A stretch of DNA of 64,000 bases from Bombus terrestris (GCF_910591885.1 NC_063275.1:682001-746000), one strand, 5' to 3'. Counted from the first letter of the stretch, positions 26,832 through 43,197 are shown. Notes: generated by a model not told the origin, from the sequence alone. A program made the numbers and translations.

Positions 26832-27041
26832 GTTATATCGTAATAGTATATAACGTTATACGTTATATCCTATTACTATACAACGTTATACGTTATATCG
26901 TAATAGTATATAACGTTATACATTATATCCTATTACTATACAACGTTATACGTTATATCGTAATAGTATATAACGTTATACGTTATATCGTAATACTATA
27001 CAACGTTATACGTTATATCGCAATACTATACAACGTTATAC

Positions 27042-27281
27042 GTTATATCGTAATAGTATACAACGTTATACGTTATATCGTAATAGTATATAACGTTATA
27101 CGTTATATCGTAACACTATAGAACGTTATACGTTATATCGTAATAGTATATAACGTTATACGTTATATCGTAACACTATAGAACGTTATACGTTATATCG
27201 TAATAGTATACAACGTTATACGTTATATCGTAATAGTATATAACGTTATACGTTATATCGTAACACTATAGAACGTTATAC
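27042..27281 (+). repeat. TAG-type cluster, eight monomers
   Basis: Same order as the 19.5-kb cluster, again about 210 bp after a truncated monomer. Confidence 0.85.
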
Positions 27282-30200
27282 GTTATATCGTAATAGTATA
27301 TAACGTAATACATTATATCCTATTACTATACAACGTTATACGTTATATCGTATTACTATACAGCGTTATACGTTATATCGTAATAGTATATAACGTTATA
27401 CGTTATATGGTAATAGTATATAACGTTATACGTTATATGGTAATAGTATATAACGTTATACGTTATATGGTAATACAATATAGCGTTATACGTTATATCG
27501 TAATACTATACAACGTTATACGTTATATCGTAATAGTATATAACGTTATACGTTATATCCTATTACTATACAAAGTTATACGTTATATCGTAATAGTATA
27601 TAACGTTCTACGTTATATCCGATTACTATACATCGTTATAGGTTATGTCGTATTACTATACAACGTTATACGTTATATCGCAATACTATACAACGTTATA
27701 CGTTATATCGTAATAGTATATAACGTTATACGTTATATCCGATTACTATACATCGTTATAGGTTATGTCGTATTACTATACAACGTTATACGTTATATCG
27801 TAATAGTATATAACGTTATACGTTATATGGTAATACAATATAACGTTATACGTTATATCGTAATACTATACAACGTTATACGTTATATCTTAATAGTATA
27901 TAACGTTATACGTTATATCGTATTACTATACAACGTTATACGTTATATCGTATTACTATACAACGATATACGTTATATCGTATTACTATACAACGTTATA
28001 CGTTATATCGTAATAGTATATAACGTTATACGTTATATGGTAATACAATATAACGTTATACGTTATATCGTAATACTATACAACGTTATACGTTATATCG
28101 CAATACTATACAACGTTATACGTTATATCGTAATAGTATATAACGTTATACGTTATATGGTAATACAATATAACGTTATACGTTATATCGTAATACTATA
28201 CAACGTTATTCGTTATATCGTAATAGTATATAACGTTATACGTTATATCCTATTACTATACAAAGTTATACGTTATATCGTAATAGTATATAACGTTATA
28301 CATTATATCCTATTACTATACAACGTTATACGTTATATCGTAATAGTATATAACGTTATACGTTATATCGTAATACTATACAACGTTATACGTTATATCG
28401 CAATACTATACAACGTTACACCTTATATCGTAATAGTATATAACGTTATACGTTATATCGTAATAGTATATAACGTTATACGTTATATCGTAACACTATA
28501 TAACGTTATACGTTATATCGTATTACTATACAACGTTATACGTTATGTCGTATTACTATACAACGTTATACGTTATATCGTATTACTATACAACGTTATA
28601 CGCTATATCGTATTACTATACAACGTTATACGTTATGTCGTATTATTATACAACGTTATACGTCATATCGTAATAGTATATAACGTTATACATTATATCC
28701 TATTACTATACAACGTTATACGTTATATCGTAATAGTATATAACGTTATACATTATATCCTATTACTATACAACGTTATACGTTATATCGCAATACTATA
28801 CAACGTTATACGTTATATCGTAATAGTATATAACGTTATACGTTATATCGTAATACTATACAACGTTATACGTTATATCGTAACACTATACAACGTTATA
28901 CGTTATATCGCAATACTATACAACGTTATACGTTATATCGTAATAGTATATAACGTTATACGTTATATGGTAATACAATATAACGTTATACGTTATATCG
29001 TAATACTATACAACGTTATACGTTATATCGTAATAGTATATAACGTTATACATTATATCCTATTACTATACAACGTTATACGTTATATCGTAATACTATA
29101 CAACGTTATACGTTATATCGCAATACTATACAACGTTATACGTTATATCGTAATAGTATATAACGTTATACGTTATATCCGATTACTATACAACGTTATG
29201 CCTTATATCGTAATACTATACAACATTATACGCTATATCGTATTACTATACAACGTTATACGTTATGTCGTATTACTATACAACGTTATACGTTATATCG
29301 TAATAGTATATAACGTTATACGTTATATGGTAATACAATATAACGTTATACGTTATATCGTAATACTATACAACGTTATACGTTATATCTTAATAGTATA
29401 TAACGTTATAAGTTATATCGTATTACTATACAACGTTATACGTTATATCGTATTACTATACAACGTTATACGTTATATCGTATTACTATACAACGTTATA
29501 CGTTATATCGTAATAGTATATAACGTTAGACGTTATATGGTAATACAATATAACGTTATACGTTATATCGTAATACTATACAACGTTATACGTTATATCT
29601 TAATAGTATATAACGTTATAAGTTATATCGTATTACTATACAACGTTATACGTTATATCGTATTACTATACAACGTTATACGTTATATCGTATTACTATA
29701 CAACGTTATACGTTATATCGTAATAGTATATAACGTTAGACGTTATATGGTAATACAATATAACGTTATACGTTATATGGTAATACAATATAACGTTATA
29801 CGTTATATCGTAATACTATACAACGTTATACGTTATATCGTAATAGTATACAACTTTATACATTATATCCTATTACTATACAACGTTATACGTTATATCG
29901 TAATAGTATATAACGTTATACATTATATCCTATTACTATACAACGTTATACGTTATATCGTAATAGTATATAACGTTATACGTTATATCGTAATACTATA
30001 CAACGTTATACGTTATATCGTAATAGTATATAACGTTATACATTATATCCTATTACTATACAACGTTATACGTTATATCGTAATAGTATATAACGTTATA
30101 CCTTATATCGTAATACTATACAACGTTATACGTTATATCGTATTACTATACAACGTTATACATTATATCCTATTACTATACAACGTTATACGTTATATCG

Positions 30201-32441
30201 TAATAGTATATAACGTTATACATTATATCCTATTACTATACAACGTTATACGTTATATCGTAATAGTATATAACGTAATACATTATATCCTATTACTATA
30301 CAACGTTATACGTTATATCGTAATAGTATATAACGTTATACGTTATATGGTAATACAATATAACGTTGTACCTTATATTGTAATACTATACAACGTTATA
30401 CGTTATATCGTAATAGTATATAACGTTATACATTATATCCTATTACTATACAACGTTATACGTTATATCGTAATAGTATATAACGTTATACGTTATATCG
30501 TAATACTATACAACGTTATACGTTATATCGCAATACTATACAACGTTATACGTTATATCGTAATAGTATATAACGTTATACGTTATATGGTAATACAATA
30601 TAACGTTATACGTTATATCGTAATACTATACAACGTTATACGTTATATCGTAATAGTATATAACGTTATACGTTATATGGTAATACAATATAACGTTATA
30701 CCTTATATCGTAATATTATACAACGTTATACGTTATATCGTATTACTATACAACGTTATACGTTATATCGTATTACTATACAGCGTTATACGTTATATCG
30801 TAATAGTATATAACGTTATACGTTATATGGTAATAGTATATAACGTTATACGTTATATGGTAATAGTATATAACGTTATACGTTATATGGTAATACAATA
30901 TAGCGTTATACGTTATATCGTAATACTATACAACGTTATACGTTATATCGTAATAGTATATAACGTTATACATTATATACTATTACTATATAACGTTATA
31001 CGTTATATCGTAATAGTATATAACGTTATACATTATATCCTATTACTATACAACGTTATACGTTATATCGTAATAGTATATAACGTTAGACGTTATATCG
31101 TAATACTATACGACGTTATACGTTACATCGCAATAGTATATAATGTTATACGTTATATCGTAACACAATATAACGTTATACCTTATATCGTAATACTATA
31201 CAAGGTTATACGTTATATCGGAATAGTATATAACGTTATACATTATATCCTATTACTATACAACGTTATACGTTATATCGTATTACTATACAACGTTATA
31301 CGTTATATCGTAATAGTATATAACGTTATACGTTATATGGTAATAGTATATAACGTTATACGTTATATGGTAATACAATATAACGTTATACGTTATATCG
31401 TAATACTATACAACGTTATACGTTATATCGTAATAGTATATAACGTTATACGTTATATGGTCATAGTATATAACGTTATACGTTATATCGTAATAGTATA
31501 TAACGTTATACATTATATCCCATTACTATACAACGTTATACGTTATATCGTAATAGTATATAACGTTATACGTTATATCGTAATACTATACAACGTTATA
31601 CGTTATATCGCAATACTATACAACGTTATACGTTATATCGTAATAGTATATAACGTTATACGTTATATCGTAATAGTATATAACGTTATACGTTATATGG
31701 TAATACAATATAACGTTATACGTTATATCGTAATACTATACAGCGTTATACGTTATACCTTATTAGTATATAACGTTATACGTTATGTCGTATTACTATA
31801 CAACGTTATACGTTATATCGTATTACTATACAACGTTATACGTTATATCGTATTACTATACAACGTTGTATGTTATATCGTAAAAGTATATAACGTTATA
31901 CGTTATATGGTAATACAATATAACGTTATACGTTATATCGTAATACTATACAACGTTATACGTTATATCGTAATAGTATATAACGTTATACATTATATCC
32001 TATTACTATACAACGTTATACGTTATATCGTAATAGTATATAACGTTATACATTATATCCTATTACTATACAACGTTATACGTTATATCGTAATAGTATA
32101 TAACGTTATACGTTATATCGTAATACTATACAACGTTATACGTTATATCGCAATACTATACAACGTTATACGTTATATCGTAATAGTATATAACGTTATA
32201 CGTTATATGGTAATACAATATAACGTTATACGTTATATCGTAATACTATACAACGTTATACGTTATATCGCAATACTATACAACGTTATACGTTATATCG
32301 TAATAGTATATAACGTTATACGTTATATCGTAATAGTATATAACGTTATACGTTATATCGTAATACTATACAACGTTATACGTTATATCGTATTACTATA
32401 CAACGTTATACGTTATATCGTAATAGTATATAACGTTATGC

Positions 32442-32464
32442 GTTATATCCTATTACTATACAAC
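32442..32464 (+). repeat. Truncated 23-bp monomer 8 (GCGTT subtype)
   Basis: Duplicate of the 26.8-kb unit within the 5,633-bp tandem HOR; phase 12 to 5. Confidence 0.93.
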
Positions 32465-32674
32465 GTTATATCGTAATAGTATATAACGTTATACGTTATA
32501 TCCTATTACTATACAACGTTATACGTTATATCGTAATAGTATATAACGTTATACATTATATCCTATTACTATACAACGTTATACGTTATATCGTAATAGT
32601 ATATAACGTTATACGTTATATCGTAATACTATACAACGTTATACGTTATATCGCAATACTATACAACGTTATAC

Positions 32675-32914
32675 GTTATATCGTAATAGTATACAACGTT
32701 ATACGTTATATCGTAATAGTATATAACGTTATACGTTATATCGTAACACTATAGAACGTTATACGTTATATCGTAATAGTATATAACGTTATACGTTATA
32801 TCGTAACACTATAGAACGTTATACGTTATATCGTAATAGTATACAACGTTATACGTTATATCGTAATAGTATATAACGTTATACGTTATATCGTAACACT
32901 ATAGAACGTTATAC
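32675..32914 (+). repeat. TAG-type cluster, eight monomers
   Basis: Duplicate of the 27.0-kb cluster within the 5,633-bp tandem HOR. Confidence 0.85.
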
Positions 32915-34079
32915 GTTATATCGTAATAGTATATAACGTAATACATTATATCCTATTACTATACAACGTTATACGTTATATCGTATTACTATACAGCGTT
33001 ATACGTTATATCGTAATAGTATATAACGTTATACGTTATATGGTAATAGTATATAACGTTATACGTTATATGGTAATAGTATATAACGTTATACGTTATA
33101 TGGTAATACAATATAGCGTTATACGTTATATCGTAATACTATACAACGTTATACGTTATATCGTAATAGTATATAACGTTATACGTTATATCCTATTACT
33201 ATACAAAGTTATACGTTATATCGTAATAGTATATAACGTTCTACGTTATATCCGATTACTATACATCGTTATAGGTTATGTCGTATTACTATACAACGTT
33301 ATACGTTATATCGCAATACTATACAACGTTATACGTTATATCGTAATAGTATATAACGTTATACGTTATATCCGATTACTATACATCGTTATAGGTTATG
33401 TCGTATTACTATACAACGTTATACGTTATATCGTAATAGTATATAACGTTATACGTTATATGGTAATACAATATAACGTTATACGTTATATCGTAATACT
33501 ATACAACGTTATACGTTATATCTTAATAGTATATAACGTTATACGTTATATCGTATTACTATACAACGTTATACGTTATATCGTATTACTATACAACGAT
33601 ATACGTTATATCGTATTACTATACAACGTTATACGTTATATCGTAATAGTATATAACGTTATACGTTATATGGTAATACAATATAACGTTATACGTTATA
33701 TCGTAATACTATACAACGTTATACGTTATATCGCAATACTATACAACGTTATACGTTATATCGTAATAGTATATAACGTTATACGTTATATGGTAATACA
33801 ATATAACGTTATACGTTATATCGTAATACTATACAACGTTATTCGTTATATCGTAATAGTATATAACGTTATACGTTATATCCTATTACTATACAAAGTT
33901 ATACGTTATATCGTAATAGTATATAACGTTATACATTATATCCTATTACTATACAACGTTATACGTTATATCGTAATAGTATATAACGTTATACGTTATA
34001 TCGTAATACTATACAACGTTATACGTTATATCGCAATACTATACAACGTTACACCTTATATCGTAATAGTATATAACGT

Positions 34080-35035
34080 TATACGTTATATCGTAATAGT
34101 ATATAACGTTATACGTTATATCGTAACACTATATAACGTTATACGTTATATCGTATTACTATACAACGTTATACGTTATGTCGTATTACTATACAACGTT
34201 ATACGTTATATCGTATTACTATACAACGTTATACGCTATATCGTATTACTATACAACGTTATACGTTATGTCGTATTATTATACAACGTTATACGTCATA
34301 TCGTAATAGTATATAACGTTATACATTATATCCTATTACTATACAACGTTATACGTTATATCGTAATAGTATATAACGTTATACATTATATCCTATTACT
34401 ATACAACGTTATACGTTATATCGTAATAGTATATAACGTTATACGTTATATCGTAATACTATACAACGTTATACGTTATATCGTAACACTATACAACGTT
34501 ATACGTTATATCGTAATAGTATATAACGTTATACGTTATATCGTATTACTATACAACGTTATACGTTATATCGTATTACTATACAACGTTATACGTTATA
34601 TCGTATTACTATACAACGTTATACGTTATATCGTATTACTATACAACGTTATACGCTATATCGTATTACTATACAACGTTATACGTTATGTCGCATTACT
34701 ATACAACGTTATACGTTATATGGTAATACAATATAACGTTATACATTATATCGTAATACTATACAACGTTATACGTTATATCGCAATACTATACAACGTT
34801 ATACGTTATATCGTAATAGTATATAACGTTATACGTTATATCGTAATACTATACAACGTTATACGTTATATCGTAACACTATACAACGTTATACGTTATA
34901 TCGCAATACTATACAACGTTATACGTTATATCGTAATATTATATAACGTTATACGTTATATGGTAATACAATATAACGTTATACGTTATATCGTAATACT
35001 ATACAACGTTATACGTTATATCGTAATAGTATATA
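34080..35035 (+). repeat. HOR block, copy of 37,680-38,635
   Basis: Offset 3,600 bp (120 monomers), with class T near 34,121/37,721, the GTTATGT plus GTATTAT unit near 34,270/37,870 and the GTTATGTCGCATTAC unit near 34,690/38,290 as anchors. Contents are A, T, a C run, E/A alternation, A, B, T, A and a second C run. Confidence 0.76.
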
Positions 35036-37679
35036 ACGTTATACATTATATCCTATTACTATACAACGTTATACGTTATATCGTAATACTATACAACGTT
35101 ATACGTTATATCCTATTACTATACAACGTTATACGTTATATCGTAATAGTATATAACGTTATACGTTATATGGTAATACAATATAACGTTATACGTTATA
35201 TCGTAATACTATACAACGTTATACGTTATATCTTAATAGTATATAACGTTATACGTTATATCGTATTACTATACAACGTTATACGTTATATCGTATTACT
35301 ATACAACGTTATACGTTATATCGTATTACTATACAACGTTATACGTTATATCGTAATAGTATATAACGTTAGACGTTATATGGTAATACAATATAACGTT
35401 ATACGTTATATGGTAATACAATATAACGTTATACGTTATATCGTAATACTATACAACGTTATACGTTATATCGTAATAGTATATAACGTTATACATTATA
35501 TCCTATTACTATACAACGTTATACGTTATATCGTAATAGTATATAACGTTATACATTATATCCTATTACTATACAACGTTATACGTTATATCGTAATAGT
35601 ATATAACGTTATACGTTATATCGTAATACTATACAACGTTATACGTTATATCGTAATAGTATATAACGTTATACATTATATCCTATTACTATACAACGTT
35701 ATACGTTATATCGTAATAGTATATAACGTTATACCTTATATCGTAATACTATACAACGTTATACGTTATATCGTATTACTATACAACGTTATACATTATA
35801 TCCTATTACTATACAACGTTATACGTTATATCGTAATAGTATATAACGTTATACATTATATCCTATTACTATACAACGTTATACGTTATATCGTAATAGT
35901 ATATAACGTAATACATTATATCCTATTACTATACAACGTTATACGTTATATCGTAATAGTATATAACGTTATACGTTATATGGTAATACAATATAACGTT
36001 ATACCTTATATTGTAATACTATACAACGTTATACGTTATATCGTAATAGTATATAACGTTATACATTATATCCTATTACTATACAACGTTATACGTTATA
36101 TCGTAATAGTATATAACGTTATACGTTATATCGTAATACTATACAACGTTATACGTTATATCGCAATACTATACAACGTTATACGTTATATCGTAATAGT
36201 ATATAACGTTATACGTTATATGGTAATACAATGTAACGTTATACGTTATATCGTAATACTATACAACGTTATACGTTATATCGTAATGGTATATAACGTT
36301 ATACGTTATATGGTAATACAATATAACGTTATACCTTATATCGTAATATTATACAACGTTATACGTTATATCGTATTACTATACAACGTTATACGTTATA
36401 TCGTATTACTATACAGCGTTATACGTTATATCGTAATAGTATATAACGTTATACGTTATATGGTAATAGTATATAACGTTATACGTTATATGGTAATAGT
36501 ATATAACGTTATACGTTATATGGTAATACAATATAGCGTTATACGTTATATCGTAATACTATACAACGTTATACGTTATATCGTAATAGTATATAACGTT
36601 ATACATTATATCCTATTACTATATAACGTTATACGTTATATCGTAATAGTATATAACGTTATACATTATATCCTATTACTATACAACGTTATACGTTATA
36701 TCGTAATAGTATATAACGTTAGACGTTATATCGTAATACTATACGACGTTATACGTTACATCGCAATAGTATATAATGTTATACGTTATATCGTAACACA
36801 ATATAACGTTATACCTTATATCGTAATACTATACAAGGTTATACGTTATATCGGAATAGTATATAACGTTATACATTATATCCTATTACTATACAACGTT
36901 ATACGTTATATCGTATTACTATACAACGTTATACGTTATATCGTAATAGTATATAACGTTATACGTTATATGGTAATACAATGTAACGTTATACGTTATA
37001 TCGTAATACTATACAACGTTATACGTTATATCGTAATAGTATATAACGTTATACGTTATATCGTAATACTATACAACGTTATACTTTATATCGCAATACT
37101 ATACAACGTTATACGTTATATCGTAATAGTATATAACGTTATACGTTATATCGTAATAGTATATAACGTTATACGTTATATCGTAATACTATACAACGTT
37201 ATACGTTATATCGTAACACTATACAACGTTATACGTTATATCGTAATAGTATATAACGTTATACATTATATCCTATTACTATACAACGTTATACGTTATA
37301 TCGTAAAAGTATATAACGTTATACGTTATATCGCAATACTATACAACGTTATACGTTATATCGTAATAGTATATAACGTTATACGTTATATCGTAATACT
37401 ATACAACGTTATACGTTATATCGCAATACTATACAACTTTATACGTTATATCGTAATAGTATATAACGTTATACGTTATATGGTAATACAATATAACGTT
37501 ATACGTTATGTCGTATTACCATACAACGTTATACGTTATATCGTAATAGTATATAACGTTATACGTTATATGGTAATACAATATAACGTTATACGTTATA
37601 TCGTAATACTATACAACGTTATTCGTTATATCGTAATAGTATATAACGTTATACGTTATATCCTATTACTATACAACGT
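35036..37679 (+). repeat. Satellite segment without truncated monomers, partly copied at 40.9-43.1 kb
   Basis: The D-B-G-C-C-C-A order near 35.2 kb recurs near 38.8 kb at +3,630 bp and near 40.75 kb. The stretch from about 36.0 kb, with ATGTAAC at 36,231, matches 42,021 at +5,790 bp (193 monomers). It includes the orientation-variable unit at 36,605 and an L-K pair near 36.82 kb. Satellite only. Confidence 0.7.
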
Positions 37680-39360
37680 TATACGTTATATCGTAATAGT
37701 ATATAACGTTATACGTTATATCGTAACACTATATAACGTTATACGTTATATCGTATTACTATACAACGTTATACGTTATATCGTATTACTATACAACGTT
37801 ATACGTTATATCGTATTACTATACAACGTTATACGCTATATCGTATTACTATACAACGTTATACGTTATGTCGTATTATTATACAACGTTATACGTCATA
37901 TCGTAATAGTATATAACGTTATACATTATATCCTATTACTATACAACGTTATACGTTATATCGTAATAGTATATAACGTTATACATTATATCCTATTACT
38001 ATACAACGTTATACGTTATATCGTAATAGTATATAACGTTATACGTTATATCGTAATACTATACAACGTTATACGTTATATCGTAACACTATACAACGTT
38101 ATACGTTATATCGTAATAGTATATAACGTTATACGTTATATCGTATTACTATACAACGTTATACGTTATATCGTATTACTATACAACGTTATACGTTATA
38201 TCGTATTACTATACAACGTTATACGTTATATCGTATTACTATACAACGTTATACGCTATATCGTATTACTATACAACGTTATACGTTATGTCGCATTACT
38301 ATACAACGTTATACGTTATATGGTAATACAATATAACGTTATACGTTATATCGTAATACTATACAACGTTATACGTTATATCGCAATACTATACAACGTT
38401 ATACGTTATATCGTAATAGTATATAACGTTATACGTTATATCGTAATACTATACAACGTTATACGTTATATCGTAACACTATACAACGTTATACGTTATA
38501 TCGCAATACTATACAACGTTATACGTTATATCGTAATAGTATATAACGTTATACGTTATATGGTAATACAATATAACGTTATACGTTATATCGTAATACT
38601 ATACAACGTTATACGTTATATCGTAATAGTATATAACGTTATACGTTATATGGTAATACAATATAACGTTATACCTTATATCGTAATATTATACAACGTT
38701 ATACGTTATATCGTATTACTATACAACGTTATACGTTATGTCGTATTACTATACAACGTTATACGTTATATCGTAATAGTATATAACGTTATACGTTATA
38801 TGGTAATACAATATAACGTTATACGTTATATCGTAATACTATACAACGTTATACGTTATATCTTAATAGTATATAACGTTATACGTTATATCGTATTACT
38901 ATACAACGTTATACGTTATATCGTATTACTATACAACGTTATACGTTATATCGTATTACTATACAACGTTATACGTTATATCGTAATAGTATATAACGTT
39001 AGACGTTATATGGTAATACAATATAACGTTATACGTTATATGGTAATACAATATAACGTTATACGTTATATCGTAATACTATACAACGTTATACGTTATA
39101 TCGTAATAGTATATAACGTTATACATTATATCCTATTACTATACAACGTTATACGTTATATCGTAATAGTATATAACGTTATACATTATATCCTATTACT
39201 ATACAACGTTATACGTTATATCGTAATAGTACATAACGTTATACGTTATATCGTAATACTATACAACGTTATACGTTATATCGTAATAGTATATAACGTT
39301 ATACATTATATCCTATTACTATACAACGTTATACGTTATATCGTAATAGTATATAACGTT
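37680..39360 (+). repeat. HOR block related to 34.1-35.7 and 40.5-41.3 kb
   Basis: Matches 34,080-35,035 at -3,600 bp, and then 35,171 onward at -3,630 bp, so one extra monomer lies between the two alignments. From about 38,520 to 39,350 it also matches 40,470-41,300 at +1,950 bp (65 monomers). A private ACATAAC change lies near 39,230. Confidence 0.72.
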
Positions 39361-39894
39361 ATACATTATATCCTATTACTATACAACGTTATACGTTATA
39401 TCGTAATAGTATATAACGTTATACGTTATATCGTAATACTATACAACGTTATACGTTATATCGCAGTACTATACAACGTTATATGTTCTATGGTAATAGT
39501 ATATAACGTTATACGTTATATGGTAATACAATATAACGTTATACGTTATATCGTAATACTATACAACGTTATACGTTATATCGTAATAGTATATAACGTT
39601 ATACATTATATCCTATTACTATACAACGTTATACGTTATATCGTAATAGTATATAACGTTATACATTATATCCTATTACTATACAACGTTATACGTTATA
39701 TCGTAATAGTATATAACGTTATACGTTATATCGTAATACTATACAACGTTATACGTTATATCGCAGTACTATACAACGTTATACGTTCTATGGTAATAGT
39801 ATATAACGTTATACGTTATATGGTAATACAATATAACGTTATACGTTATATCGTAATACTATACAACGTTATACGTTATATCGTAATAGTATAT
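39295..39894 (+). repeat. 300-bp tandem duplication (ten monomers, two copies)
   Basis: The ordered string E, A, E, A, B, GCAGTAC unit, TTCTATGG unit, D, B, A occurs twice in succession. The rare TTCTATGG anchor is at 39,488 and 39,788. The first copy has an extra change (ATATGTTC versus ATACGTTC). Single copies of this ten-unit string are near 10.3, 21.35 and 53.4 kb, so the dimer is local and recent. Confidence 0.85.
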
Positions 39895-41969
39895 AACGTT
39901 ATACATTATATCCTATTACTATACAACGTTATACGTTATATCGTAATAGTATATAACGTTATACATTATGTCCTATTACTATACAACGTTATACGTTATA
40001 TCGTAAAAGTATATAACGTTATACGTTATATCGCAATACTATACAACGTTATACGTTATATCGTAATAGTATATAACGTTATACGTTATATCGTAATACT
40101 ATACAACGTTATACGTTATATCGCAATACTATACAACTTTATACGTTATATCGTAATAGTATATAACGTTATACGTTATATGGTAATACAATATAACGTT
40201 ATACGTTATGTCGTATTACCATACAACGTTATACGTTATATCGTAATAGTATATAACGTTATACGTTATATGGTAATACAATATAACGTTATACGTTATA
40301 TCGTAATACTATACAACGTTATACGTTATATCGCAATACTATACAACGTTATACGTTATATCGTAATAGTATAGAACGTTATACGTTATATCGTAATAGT
40401 ATATAACGTTATACGTTATATCGTAACACTATATAACGTTATACGTTATATCGCAATACTATACAACGTTATACGTTATATCGTAATAGTATATAACGTT
40501 ATACGTTATATGGTAATACAATATAACGTTATACGTTATATCGTAATACTATACAACGTTATACGTTATATCGTAATAGTATATAACGTTATACGTTATA
40601 TGGTAATACAATATAACGTTATACCTTATATCGTAATATTATACAACGTTATACGTTATATCGTATTACTATACAACGTTATACGTTATGTCGTATTACT
40701 ATACAACGTTATACGTTATATCGTAATAGTATATAACGTTATACGTTATATGGTAATACAATATAACGTTATACGTTATATCGTAATACTATACAACGTT
40801 ATACGTTATATCTTAATAGTATATAACGTTATACGTTATATCGTATTACTATACAACGTTATACGTTATATCGTATTACTATACAACGTTATACGTTATA
40901 TCGTATTACTATACAACGTTATACGTTATATCGTAATAGTATATAACGTTAGACGTTATATGGTAATACAATATAACGTTATACGTTATATGGTAATACA
41001 ATATAACGTTATACGTTATATCGTAATACTATACAACGTTATACGTTATATCGTAATAGTATATAACGTTATACATTATATCCTATTACTATACAACGTT
41101 ATACGTTATATCGTAATAGTATATAACGTTATACATTATATCCTATTACTATACAACGTTATACGTTATATCGTAATAGTATATAACGTTATACGTTATA
41201 TCGTAATACTATACAACGTTATACGTTATATCGTAATAGTATATAACGTTATACATTATATCCTATTACTATACAACGTTATACGTTATATCGTAATAGT
41301 ATATAACGTTATACCTTATATCGTAATACTATACAACGTTATACGTTATATCGTATTACTATACAACGTTATACGTTATATCGTAATAGTATATAACGTT
41401 ATACGTTATATGGTAATACAATATAACGTTATACCTTATATCGTAATATTATACAACGTTATACGTTATATCGTATTACTATACAACGTTATACGTTATA
41501 TCGTAATAGTATATAACGTTATACATTATATCCTATTACTATACAACGTTATACGTTATATCGTAATAGTATATAACGTTATACATTATATCCTATTACT
41601 ATACAACGTTATACGTTATATCGTAATAGTATATAACGTTATACATTATATCCTATTACTATACAACGTTATACGTTACATCGTAATAGTATATAACGTA
41701 ATACATTATATCCTATTACTATACAACGTTATACGTTATATCGTAATAGTATATAACGTTATACGTTATATGGTAATACAATATAACGTTATACCTTATA
41801 TTGTAATACTATACAACGTTATACGTTATATCGTAATAGTATATAACGTTATACATTATATCCTATTACTATACAACGTTATACGTTATATCGTAATAGT
41901 ATATAACGTTATACGTTATATCGTAATACTATACAACGTTATACGTTATATCGCAATACTATACAACGT
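39895..41969 (+). repeat. Satellite segment, mixed relationships
   Basis: This starts like 10.56-10.9, 21.65-21.95 and 37.3-37.65 kb (GTAAAAG, F, A, B, F with CAACTTTAT, A, D, unit with GTATTACC), then diverges. A single TAG from ATAGAAC lies near 40,372. From about 40.5 kb it copies 38.5-39.35 kb, and later E/A alternation leads to an L unit reading CTTATATTG near 41.80 kb. Satellite only. Confidence 0.7.
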
Positions 41970-43144
41970 TATACGTTATATCGTAATAGTATATAACGTT
42001 ATACGTTATATGGTAATACAATGTAACGTTATACGTTATATCGTAATACTATACAACGTTATACGTTATATCGTAATAGTATATAACGTTATACGTTATA
42101 TGGTAATACAATATAACGTTATACCTTATATCGTAATATTATACAACGTTATACGTTATATCGTATTACTATACAACGTTATACGTTATATCGTATTACT
42201 ATACAGCGTTATACGTTATATCGTAATAGTATATAACGTTATACGTTATATGGTAATAGTATATAACGTTATACGTTATATGGTAATAGTATATAACGTT
42301 ATACGTTATATGGTAATACAATATAGCGTTATACGTTATATCGTAATACTATACAACGTTATACGTTATATCGTAATAGTATATAACGATATACATTATA
42401 TCCTATTACTATATAACGTTATACGTTATATCGTAATAGTATATAACGTTATACATTATATCCTATTACTATACAACGTTATACGTTATATCGTAATAGT
42501 ATATAACGTTAGACGTTATATCGTAATACTATACGACGTTATACGTTACATCGCAATAGTATATAATGTTATACGTTATATCGTAACACAATATAACGTT
42601 ATACCTTATATCGTAATACTATACAAGGTTATACGTTATATCGGAATAGTATATAACGTTATACATTATATCCTATTACTATACAACGTTATACGTTATA
42701 TCGTATTACTATACAACGTTATACGTTATATCGTAATAGTATATAACGTTATACGTTATATGGTAATAGTATATAACGTTATACGTTATATGGTAATACA
42801 ATATAACGTTATACGTTATATCGTAATACTATACAACGTTATACGTTATATCGTAATAGTATATAACGTTATACGTTATATGGTAATAGTATATAACGTT
42901 ATACGTTATATCGTAATAGTATATAACGTTATACGTTATATGGTAATACAATATAACGTTATACGTTATATCGTAATACTATACAACGTTATACGTTATA
43001 TCGCAATACTATACAACGTTATACGTTATATCGTAATAGTATATAACGTTATACGTTATATGGTAATACAATATAACGTTATACGTTATATCGTAATACT
43101 ATACAACGTTATTCGTTATATCGTAATAGTATATAACGTTATAC

Positions 43145-43167
43145 GTTATATCCTATTACTATACAAC
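43145..43167 (+). repeat. Truncated 23-bp monomer 9 (CGTT subtype)
   Basis: Begins GTTATAT with an ordinary ATAC before it; 10,703 bp after the previous junction, phase 5 to 28. Unusually it is followed after one A unit by a GTATAAC linker (43,191-43,197). Confidence 0.93.
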
Positions 43168-43190
43168 GTTATATCGTAATAGTATATAAT

Positions 43191-43197
43191 GTATAAC
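43191..43197 (-). repeat. Linker heptamer reading as GTATAAC after truncated monomer 9
   Basis: Preceded by AAT rather than AAC, exactly as at 13,579, which suggests the two share an origin. It is followed by an ordinary E unit. The homologue at 59,072 is normal. Confidence 0.64.

Larger units (their letters stand above)
23129..28761 (+). repeat. 5,633-bp tandem HOR, left copy
   Basis: Directly adjacent to its duplicate, with all anchors at +5,633 bp (187 monomers plus one 23-bp unit): truncated junctions 26,832/32,465, TATGCC 23,564/29,197, D units 25,704/31,337 and 27,407/33,040. The left edge is near 23,129/28,762, where class B in one copy meets class E in the other. The rest of the unit is colinear, and from about 26.9 to 28.7 kb the two looked identical by eye. 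Confidence 0.85.
28762..34394 (+). repeat. 5,633-bp tandem HOR, right copy
   Basis: Immediate tandem duplicate of the preceding 5.6 kb. Differences I noticed are few: CAACTTTAT near 29,855, a repaired-looking patch at 30,972-31,100 where the left copy is disturbed, and class C at 32,391 where the left copy has F. Such high identity over 5.6 kb points to a recent duplication or a collapsed or expanded assembly. Confidence 0.85.
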
